A stretch of DNA of 8,575 bases. It comes from an uncultured Prevotellaceae bacterium. Lineage in GTDB: Bacteria > Bacteroidota > Bacteroidia > Bacteroidales > Bacteroidaceae. Below are positions 1-5,084 of this stretch, piece after piece. Positions within the stretch are counted from its first letter, which is position 1; each line of letters starts with the position of its first letter. The stretch lies in NCBI GenBank assembly GCA_947306845.1, contig CAMZHP010000125.1, forward strand, positions 1 through 8,575. The letters run 5' to 3'. Under the pieces are notes generated by a model. It was given only the letters and a program-made list of their open reading frames with translations. It was not told the DNA's origin and searched no databases. The position numbers were made by a program, and so were the translations under genes.

Positions 1-754
1 AGAGCACATTGCCCTTGATGTCCTGCAACTGCATCGTGTTGATGTCGATGACATTAAGGTAGAGCCAGCACGGCCACTCATTGTCAGGATGCCCTGTTGT
101 ATATGCCAGGTAAATCTTGTCGCGCCCGTTGCTGTAGTATTTGGCATAAGGTCTCGCTCCTGTGCTCTGCACGATCTGCCGTGGCCCGAAATCCACTTTT
201 ACGTGGTCATCCTTGTCGGGCATGGTGAGTCGGGCGATGGTGGGATGCCAGTTGATGCCTCGCCAGCACAGGTAGATATGCTGCGGGTCATCGGTGAGGA
301 TGAAGGGCGACGGGTATGTGGTGTTGTGGTCGGTCTCGACATATCTCTCCTCTCCGAGCGCAGTGATGTCACCTTTCTTCGTGGAGATGCGGTACCAGAT
401 GCGCCGCTCGTCGGTATGCCGGGTATAGAAGATCATCACTCGCTCATCGGGCAGCACGAGGAAGGTGGGGTTGTTGTGGTCATCGGGCTGGAAAAAGCTT
501 CTGACAAGCACTTCCGTGCGCTTTCCCGACAGGAAGTCCATCTGTGTGGCTCTGACATTCCCATGCACATCGATATAGCCGATGTAGGTGGCGTTGATGC
601 TGCCGTCGGCATTTTCATAGTGCAGGGCGCGGGGGTCGGCAAACCAGCACCATGCTCCCTCGGCACCGATGGTATCGTTCTCACATATTTCCGCATTCGT
701 GACATGTCCCCAAAGACATGCCATCACCATCAACAACAAGATTTTCTTCATCAT
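1..754 (-). CDS. Exported BNR_4-type beta-propeller protein, 3' end outside window
   Basis: The first 251 codons of a longer gene are visible. Two adjacent ATGs (754 and 751) open a signal peptide, [21 protein letters not shown], with likely cleavage before residue 22, so the product is periplasmic or surface-exposed. The mature part opens with [11 protein letters not shown] (34-44) and then shows DDHNNPTF (91-98), DHNTTYPSP (142-150), GARPYAKYY (199-207) and [11 protein letters not shown] (217-227). I recognise this pattern as the BNR_4 family of seven-bladed propellers, which includes the PL24/PL25 ulvan lyases. His93, His143, Tyr203 and His222 are conserved-looking candidate active-site residues. 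The family suggests polysaccharide binding or cleavage, but the substrate cannot be told from sequence. It starts 13 bases after the SH3-domain gene, so co-transcription is likely. Family confidence is good; enzymatic activity is inferred. Confidence 0.8.
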   Translation of the reverse strand, partial: MMKKILLLMVMACLWGHVTNAEICENDTIGAEGAWCWFADPRALHYENADGSINATYIGYIDVHGNVRATQMDFLSGKRTEVLVRSFFQPDDHNNPTFLVLPDERVMIFYTRHTDERRIWYRISTKKGDITALGEERYVETDHNTTYPSPFILTDDPQHIYLCWRGINWHPTIARLTMPDKDDHVKVDFGPRQIVQSTGARPYAKYYSNGRDKIYLAYTTGHPDNEWPCWLYLNVIDINTMQLQDIKGNVL

Positions 755-767
755 ACCCCCCGAGCAT

Positions 768-1160
768 TTATTTCACATATCCCTTGCCATTACATTTGTC
801 ACAGGTATCCAGCTCAATGTCAACTTTTGCTATATTTATATCCTTATATCCCTTGCATTTGGGACAAAGAGTGACAGGACGAAGATATTGTGCCGACACC
901 CATCCGTCTCTTTCATCTCCTCCCCATTCCAATGGACCTTGGATCAGACAAAACCCATTCTTTTTCTTCCCACGGTTTTCTACGACATCTCCTTTTGACA
1001 GTTGGCGCTTGCGCCCAATATTGACGTCATAGACAGCATATTTCTTGCCAGGTCCCGTCCGAACATTCACGTTATTTCCTGTGCATACAAAACCATTGTG
1101 CTGGGCATTGACAGTCACCATGACAAACAGCGACATCAACAAAATGGGTAATCTTTTCAT
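768..1160 (-). CDS. Small exported SH3b-domain protein with C-terminal DnaJ-like Cys motifs
   Basis: This encodes 130 residues. Residues 1-19 ([19 protein letters not shown]) form a signal peptide. Residues 23-95 look like a bacterial SH3 domain: the hallmark [12 protein letters not shown] is at 30-41, a turn-rich middle follows, and GWVSAQYL closes it at 86-93. After it comes CPKCKGY (99-105), a 14-residue spacer and CDKCNGKGY (120-128). These are two CxxCxG-type knuckles like half of a DnaJ zinc-binding domain, and the protein stops two residues later. SH3b domains usually bind peptidoglycan or other envelope ligands. Four cysteines in two such pairs suggest one Zn site, or disulfides in the periplasm. 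The gene lies 32 bases after the flavin-reductase-like gene and 13 before the BNR_4 gene. No specific function is recognised. Confidence 0.8.
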   Translation of the reverse strand: MKRLPILLMSLFVMVTVNAQHNGFVCTGNNVNVRTGPGKKYAVYDVNIGRKRQLSKGDVVENRGKKKNGFCLIQGPLEWGGDERDGWVSAQYLRPVTLCPKCKGYKDINIAKVDIELDTCDKCNGKGYVK

Positions 1161-1192
1161 AGGACAAAATTTTATAAATATGATAATATTCG

Positions 1193-1717
1193 TTATTTCA
1201 AATACTCATCATCACGGACCAGCACTTTCTCTATTTTCCCCACATACATCGTATGGAAATCACGCAGAGGATAGCTTTCATCAATGGTTTCCTGATAGAG
1301 GAAACCGTTTTCCTGCAATTCCGACTGGTAGATTTTCTTGCACACCAGCACCAGCTTGGCCTCCGCGAAATAGACTGAGTCATCGGCATAGACTGGTGTG
1401 AGACCTGTTTTTGCGATTTTGTCCTCATCACGCCCAGAGACACTACCCAGATAGGCCATTTGCTTCTTGAACGACTTGTCCATCACGCAAAGCGTGAAAT
1501 AAGGCTCCTCATCAACAAACTTTTTCGTATATCTCGACGGGCGGAGATAAATGACCGCCGTTGGGTCGTTGTGTCCCCATAAGCATCCCAGATGCCCCCA
1601 TGAGGCCGTCATCGTGTTGCATCCCGATCTTTCATTGCCTGCTGTCACCAGCATCCATTCACCTCCTATGAGATTGAATGGATTGAACTTCATGTCCTTG
1701 TAGTTGACTTCTTTCAT
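1193..1717 (-). CDS. Flavin reductase-like FMN-binding protein
   Basis: This encodes 174 residues with no signal peptide, so it is cytoplasmic. The fold is recognisable as the flavin-reductase-like FMN-binding split barrel. NTMTASWG (34-41) matches the phosphate/isoalloxazine-binding stretch of this family, followed by YLRPSRYTKKF (57-67) and SVSGRDEDKIAKTGL (92-106), where family members typically carry a conserved SG..xDK. Length is close to the usual 160-200. Members reduce flavin with NAD(P)H or simply carry FMN in an oxidoreductase, and the true substrate is often unknown. It heads the minus-strand cluster with the SH3b and BNR_4 genes, although no metabolic link among the three is evident. 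A lone TAnnTTTG-like box lies ~90 bases upstream. Family call is secure; physiological role is unknown. Confidence 0.9.
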   Translation of the reverse strand: MKEVNYKDMKFNPFNLIGGEWMLVTAGNERSGCNTMTASWGHLGCLWGHNDPTAVIYLRPSRYTKKFVDEEPYFTLCVMDKSFKKQMAYLGSVSGRDEDKIAKTGLTPVYADDSVYFAEAKLVLVCKKIYQSELQENGFLYQETIDESYPLRDFHTMYVGKIEKVLVRDDEYLK

Positions 1718-1803
1718 ATATCTCTTTTTTGAATTGATTGTTTTTAAGATATCAGAAACCCCAACCTATCGATTGATCTTGAATGTTTGGGAATTATAGC
1801 TTA

Positions 1804-1811
1804 CAAAAATA
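1804..1811 (-). promoter_or_regulatory. Possible -7 box for the flavin reductase cluster
   Basis: On the minus strand this reads TATTTTTG, a full match to the Bacteroidetes TAnnTTTG element, about 87 bases before the flavin-reductase-like ATG. No TTG or TTTG sits at the expected 19-21 base spacing upstream, so it is a weak candidate. The cluster could alternatively be reached by readthrough past the hairpin at 1885-1911. Confidence 0.25.
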
Positions 1812-1877
1812 CTCATTTTTCATCAAAAAGAATGAAGCTCACCCCCAAATATATGGCATGAAGGATTTTTTTTCATC

Positions 1878-1911
1878 AAAAAAACCACATTCTCATTGTC
1901 TGAGAGTGTGG
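1878..1911 (-). terminator. Candidate intrinsic terminator after the microprotein gene
   Basis: Arms 1885-1895 and 1901-1911 form an 11-bp stem with a five-base loop. In minus-strand RNA the stem is followed immediately by seven U residues (1884-1878), the layout of an intrinsic terminator. One position (1890/1906) is an A-C mismatch in that RNA, which weakens it; in plus-strand RNA it would be a G-U pair but without a U tract. It lies ~87 bases after the stop of the 32-residue gene and before the flavin-reductase-like gene. Confidence 0.55.
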
Positions 1912-1997
1912 AAAAGAAAGAGCATAAACCAAATTAGGTCGAAACTCTTCCGGTATATGTACGGCTAATATGATGCCGTCGGGCAAAAGGATGCGTT

Positions 1998-2096
1998 TTA
2001 TCTGACTTCCAGATTATCGTGACGGGTCATCCATACACAGAAAAAGTAACTTACCAATGTCATTGCCACGATTGAGATGATTGCTGTCGTATTCAT
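1998..2096 (-). CDS. 32-residue predicted single-pass membrane microprotein
   Basis: An ATG at 2096 opens a 32-codon frame beginning MNTTAIISIVAM and ending TRHDNLEVR. Residues 5-23 are almost all hydrophobic (Ala/Ile/Val/Met/Phe/Trp) and would make one membrane helix, followed by a short charged tail starting at Arg25. Support for a real gene comes from context: a near-consensus Bacteroidetes promoter with its -7 box 44 bases upstream, and a hairpin with a U tract downstream. It is divergent from lysR and shares its upstream region, so the regulator may control it. The opening resembles, by eye only, the MetS-type small subunits of NSS-family transporters; it could instead be an accessory subunit of another membrane complex, or a leader peptide. 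No start-site Shine-Dalgarno is visible, which is normal in this phylum. Confidence 0.6.
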   Translation of the reverse strand: MNTTAIISIVAMTLVSYFFCVWMTRHDNLEVR

Positions 2097-2139
2097 TGTT
2101 TTGCTATTTTAAATGTTTATAATGTTCGTTTTGTCGATG

Positions 2140-2171
2140 CAAAGGTACATCAGTTTGCAGTCACTTGCAAT
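2140..2171 (-). promoter_or_regulatory. Promoter of the microprotein gene
   Basis: On the minus strand ATTG (2171-2168) is followed by 20 bases and TACCTTTG (2147-2140), a complete match to the Bacteroidetes -7 element TAnnTTTG at the normal spacing. Transcription would begin near 2133-2136, giving a leader of about 37-40 bases before the ATG at 2096. Confidence 0.65.
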
Positions 2172-2218
2172 CAATGGCTATGAATTGCTCTGCATCCTTC
2201 ACCACAAGAAAAAAGAAA

Positions 2219-2247
2219 TGCTGCTATCGAGAATTTCGATAGCAGCA
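2219..2247. promoter_or_regulatory. Perfect 12-bp dyad, candidate LysR operator
   Basis: Arms 2219-2230 (TGCTGCTATCGA) and 2236-2247 (TCGATAGCAGCA) are exact inverted repeats around GAATT. Inside lies TCGAGAATTTCGA, a T-N11-A dyad of the kind LysR-type regulators bind. It sits between the divergent promoters, with its edges ~31 bases from the lysR -33 box and ~48 from the microprotein -33 box. Alternatively, minus-strand RNA would fold here and run into ATTTCTTTTTTCTT, resembling a terminator, but no gene reads into it from that side. Confidence 0.5.
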
Positions 2248-2277
2248 CAGTAAATGGAAACAAAATACGGATAGACA

Positions 2278-2309
2278 TTTGGTATTTCCACGGAAAAGCC
2301 GTTACTTTG
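2278..2309 (+). promoter_or_regulatory. Promoter of lysR
   Basis: TTTG (2278-2281), 20 bases, then TTACTTTG (2302-2309): one mismatch to the Bacteroidetes TAnnTTTG element at correct spacing. Its last base is only 8 bases before the lysR ATG, so the transcript would have almost no 5' leader. Confidence 0.55.
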
Positions 2310-2317
2310 TACCTGAT

Positions 2318-3229
2318 ATGGAACTAAGACAATTGAAATATTTCGTCAAGCTTGCTGAGACGCTCAATTTCTCAACGGCTTCCAAGGAACTGTTTATCAG
2401 CCAGAGCACCCTGTCACATCAGATCTTGCAGTTGGAGAATGAACTGCAACAACCCCTGTTTCAAAGAAACAGCCATGAGGTGACCCTCACAGAAGCAGGA
2501 CAGGAATTGCTGCCTTTGGCCAAGGAAACGCTTCATTCTGCCGACAATTGCCTGCAAAGGCTTGGGGAGCTGAAGAACCTGACTGGAGGAGAGCTGAACA
2601 TCGGAGTTACCTTCTCCTTCGCCAGCATCATGGCGGAGACCGTCACAGCCTTTCTGAGGAAACACCCTCATGTCAAGATGAACGTCACACAATCGACGAT
2701 GGCCGACCTGATAGGCCGTCTTGAGAATCATGAACTGGACTTTGTGCTTGCTTTCAAGCCCACCACCCCCAATCCCAGGCTTGACAGTCAGGTGCTGTTC
2801 CATCATCGTCTGGCAGCCATCGTTAATGACCGCCACGCACTTGCCAAACGCTCCTCCATCACTTTTGAGGAGCTACAAAACTATGACCTGGCCCTGACCA
2901 AAAAGGGAACCCAAGCCCGCAGCGCCTTTGAACGTGCCATCGCGCAAACCGACTATCGCTTCCGAATCAAGGTCGAGATGAACACGGTCTATTTGCTGTT
3001 CAGGCTGATACGGGAGTCCAATTATGTTACCTTGCTCAGTGAGAGTACGGTAGTGGCGGAGCAAGGCCTGACAGCCATCCCCATCACAGACACTGACACA
3101 CCGGAAAAACAAATGCATGGCTGCATCCATCAACTGAAGAACGCCTATGTGAAAAGAGCGGCGCGCGAATTTTTCCGCATGCTCGGCGAGAACAGCTCAA
3201 TCCTTTTCTGTCAGGAATACAAATACTGA
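2318..3229 (+). CDS. LysR-type transcriptional regulator
   Basis: This encodes 303 residues, the normal LysR length. The start at 2318 is chosen because the family's typical opening (MELRQLKYFVKLAETLNFS) begins there; a TTG at 2279 would extend the frame but overlaps the promoter. The N-terminal winged helix-turn-helix covers about 1-60, with the recognition region TASKELFISQSTLSHQI (20-36) and the wing NSHEVTLTEAGQELL (51-65). A linker helix follows to about 88. The effector-binding domain runs from GELNIGVTFSF (91-101) to near the end, with a clear LDFVLAF strand. This is the only plus-strand gene in the window. It is divergent from the 32-residue membrane protein, with a T-N11-A dyad between them, suggesting autoregulation and control of the divergent gene. 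The co-inducer is unknown. It faces the decayed operon copy tail to tail. Confidence 0.93.
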   Translation: MELRQLKYFVKLAETLNFSTASKELFISQSTLSHQILQLENELQQPLFQRNSHEVTLTEAGQELLPLAKETLHSADNCLQRLGELKNLTGGELNIGVTFSFASIMAETVTAFLRKHPHVKMNVTQSTMADLIGRLENHELDFVLAFKPTTPNPRLDSQVLFHHRLAAIVNDRHALAKRSSITFEELQNYDLALTKKGTQARSAFERAIAQTDYRFRIKVEMNTVYLLFRLIRESNYVTLLSESTVVAEQGLTAIPITDTDTPEKQMHGCIHQLKNAYVKRAAREFFRMLGENSSILFCQEYKY

Positions 3230-3263
3230 AAGTATTCGATAGTACCTTTGCTCCAACGAGAGC

Positions 3264-3366
3264 ACTATGACATGCGTTTTGCCAAGTAGAACTGATAGCG
3301 GTAAACAATGCAGGCGAGTCCAAAATAGAAAGCAGCCTGGATCCACATGATGCGCACCTCTGTCAG
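3264..3366 (-). pseudogene. 3' remnant of an ABC-2 permease gene (permease 2 type)
   Basis: Read on the minus strand in the frame ending with TAG at 3264-3266, this gives AELTEVRIMWIQAAFYFGL and then ACIVYRYQFYLAKRMS. It aligns with the C-terminal end of permease 2 in the intact operon (LPEIRILWIQAAAYLGLACV, then IYRYQFRLMKK). Only the last transmembrane helix and tail survive. It is joined at about 3366 to the hlyD remnant, and the two reading frames differ, so no chimeric transporter is made. Everything between hlyD codon ~199 and the permease tail is missing. Confidence 0.8.
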
Positions 3367-3961
3367 CTCCGCTAGCCTGGTTGACCTGCGCCGAACTCGC
3401 CTTCCGTTCTTCCATGCGGGCACCGTTGCGAGCCATGTCATACTGGCTTTGTGCCGCCTTCACCTGTGCCCCTGTGGCTTCCATGGCAGCGAGAGCCTCA
3501 TCACGCCTTTGTGCAGTCACCACCCCTTCTTTGAAGAGGTTGTTGACACGTTCGTAGGTTTTGCGGGCGATGTCATTAGCGGCCTTTGCCTGCTGCAATA
3601 GTTCGTAGGCACCGCGAATGGTTTCCTCACGAGCCCCGTTGTCAGCCATCTCATGCAGGGCAGAAGCAGCGTTTCGTGCACTCTCGGCCTGCACTTTCTT
3701 GGCCTGTACCTCTGGAGCGTCAATGATGGCGAGAATGTCGCCCTTATGCACTAAATCGCCCTCCTTCACTCGGAGTTCGAGTATTCGTCCAGGCACCTTG
3801 CTTGACACCCGGTATTCCTCCACCTCCATCTGTCCTTGTATGACATCCGGGTCGCGGTCCAATGCAAGGAAACCGATAAGGGCCACAATAAAGACCACCA
3901 TAATAAAACCTGCTATGGCAAGCAGGATGTTGTTGTGTTGTTTTTTTGCCTGGTTTGACTT
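3366..3961 (-). pseudogene. Truncated hlyD paralogue without start codon
   Basis: This is the 5' part of a membrane-fusion-protein gene. From the equivalent of residue 2 to ~199 it is about 90% identical in protein to the intact HlyD at 7485-8477 (about 20 differences counted by hand). It retains the membrane anchor, the first lipoyl half (VPGRILELRVKEGD) and the coiled-coil hairpin, ending at SQASGA-like residues. The second lipoyl half and beta-barrel are absent. The codon matching the intact ATG (3961-3959) is AAG, and no in-frame ATG precedes it before a stop. The next ATG, at 3901, would cut the membrane anchor. Past about 3366 the frame runs out of phase into a permease remnant and stops at 3197, so the 234-codon frame at 3901-3197 is not a functional protein. 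Most nucleotide differences from the intact copy fall at third codon positions, so decay is recent relative to duplication. Confidence 0.85.
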
Positions 3962-3974
3962 TTGTTTTCGATTA

Positions 3975-4019
3975 TAAAAATTATAATATACGCATGCGGC
4001 GTGATTCCGCCTCTCATGC
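3975..4019 (-). terminator. Weak terminator-like hairpin after the DUF4421-like gene
   Basis: Outer arms GCATG (3992-3996) and CATGC (4015-4019) and inner arms GGCG (3998-4001) and CGCC (4008-4011) form an interrupted stem with a six-base loop. In minus-strand RNA it is followed by GTATATTATAATTTTT, which is AU-rich but not a clean U tract. It begins 18 bases after the stop of the preceding gene and before the decayed hlyD, so it could end the operon transcript. Confidence 0.35.
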
Positions 4020-4036
4020 TAGCTTTTTCCTATGGA

Positions 4037-5044
4037 TTAAAGCCTCATGCCCAAGAAGGCGCGGGCACGCCATTTGTTCTGGTTGACAACTACTACATTA
4101 TCGTCAAAGATGGAATTGTTCATCACGAGAGTGGCTCCAGCGAAGTAACGTGAAGAGAAATTGTGGACGATGGCGGCCCTTTCGTTGAAAATCATGTTGA
4201 AACGCATGCGCTTCGCTTTCTTAGGTTCATCATTCACTGTAAATTTGTTGCGGTTATAGACCACGAAAGTAGGCAGCATCGAGAAGTGGAGCAGCCATTT
4301 CTTGCCGAGAACCCAGTTGTAGCCATAACCGCCACCTATGCCTATATGTCCGACATCGATACGTACGTCAGGCGCGTTGGGGTTTCTCTCTTTCAGCGCA
4401 ACCCTTGTCTTGATGCTCCCTCCCTGATAACTGATGCCAGCCAGCCACGAACCGGCCGAACGGCGCTGGATATAACTCTGGGTGAAGGCAGCGGGATAGG
4501 AGAAGTGGCGATGGTTGAAGGTATAGTAGCCCGCCAAGTTGACTACCTTCAGCGAGATGTCGCCCGACTCCATCTGCTCCATCCGATCACCTCGGCGGAT
4601 GTCGCCGGCCATCGATTCCGACCGCTGATAACTGAAGTCAAGGCTGATTTTGCTGCTGTAGTAGTTGAGATTGAACTCATAGTCTTCATAGATGCCTTTC
4701 CATTTGGCGGGATTGATGGCCACTCCGATGCCTATACCACGGTAAATACCGGCCAAGGAGAACGTGGTCTTGTGGCTGGTCTTCAGGTCAGCCTTCGAGT
4801 CAATGTCGTTCACCGTCCCCTTCGCATGGAAACTGTTTCCCGTTTGGTTGACCCTCGCCTTCAGCGTCAACCTTCCCACGGGGCGAACCACATAGTTCGT
4901 GTCGTAGGGAGTGCGGTAATAACGTGCGGCAAGTGCACTGTCCATCCGCTCCCTCCGCTGTTGCTGGGTTAGTTTCTGGGCCTTGGCATCCACCACGGAA
5001 ACGCCTGAAAGAACGACGGCGAGCAAGACCACTTTGAGCGTCAT
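4037..5044 (-). CDS. DUF4421-like predicted outer-membrane beta-barrel protein
   Basis: This encodes 335 residues. The start at 5044 is preferred because it opens a signal peptide (MTLKVVLLAVVLSGVSVVDAKAQ); an in-frame ATG at 5107 would place 21 polar residues before it and overlap permease 2. The mature protein starts with a charged helix (QQQRRERMDSALAARYY). It then has YDTNYVVRPVGRLTLK, the usual opening of DUF4421 proteins, followed by alternating hydrophobic/polar strands rich in Tyr, Gly and Asn, such as TFSLAGIYRGIGIGVAIN, KISLDFSYQRSES and VGHIGIGGGYGYNW. It ends in a strand with a Leu C-terminus (ARAFLGMRL), as expected for an outer-membrane barrel. It lies 40 bases after permease 2, so it is probably the last gene of the export operon. 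DUF4421 has no established function; a role in the exporter is inferred only from position. Confidence 0.8.
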   Translation of the reverse strand: MTLKVVLLAVVLSGVSVVDAKAQKLTQQQRRERMDSALAARYYRTPYDTNYVVRPVGRLTLKARVNQTGNSFHAKGTVNDIDSKADLKTSHKTTFSLAGIYRGIGIGVAINPAKWKGIYEDYEFNLNYYSSKISLDFSYQRSESMAGDIRRGDRMEQMESGDISLKVVNLAGYYTFNHRHFSYPAAFTQSYIQRRSAGSWLAGISYQGGSIKTRVALKERNPNAPDVRIDVGHIGIGGGYGYNWVLGKKWLLHFSMLPTFVVYNRNKFTVNDEPKKAKRMRFNMIFNERAAIVHNFSSRYFAGATLVMNNSIFDDNVVVVNQNKWRARAFLGMRL

Positions 5045-5084
5045 CCGTGTTTGCTCATAAATGGTCCCAATAGCACCATCAACT

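Larger units (their letters stand above)
1718..1997. other. AT-rich intergenic region without a convincing gene
   Basis: Between the flavin-reductase-like start and the microprotein stop there is AT-rich DNA with two copies of TTTTTCATCAAAAA (1816-1829 and 1869-1882), a terminator-like hairpin (1885-1911) and one lone -7-like box. A 61-codon plus-strand frame at 1783-1968 crosses these elements and shows no domain or start-site signal, so I do not call it. Confidence 0.6.

Noticed and set aside
89..874. 261-codon plus-strand frame
   Set aside because: It is antisense to the BNR_4 gene and part of the SH3b gene, both of which have signal peptides and recognisable motifs on the minus strand.
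1783..1968. 61-codon plus-strand frame in the intergenic region
   Set aside because: It crosses the hairpin and repeat elements, has no promoter in place and no recognisable pattern.
2279..2317. TTG at 2279 as an upstream start for lysR
   Set aside because: It would translate the promoter region and add 13 residues before the canonical LysR opening MELRQLKYF.
3238..3267. Possible terminator between lysR and the permease remnant
   Set aside because: ATAGT/ACTAT with inner GCTC/GAGC forms only an interrupted weak stem, and neither side has a U tract.
3197..3901. A 234-codon minus-strand frame that looks like a HlyD with a novel C-terminus
   Set aside because: It starts inside the membrane anchor, and after about 3366 it reads a permease remnant in the wrong frame. 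It is a pseudogene junction, not a new protein.
4163..4972. 269-codon plus-strand frame opposite the DUF4421-like gene
   Set aside because: No domain or signal; the minus-strand gene has a signal peptide and beta-barrel pattern. Long antisense frames are expected with this codon bias.
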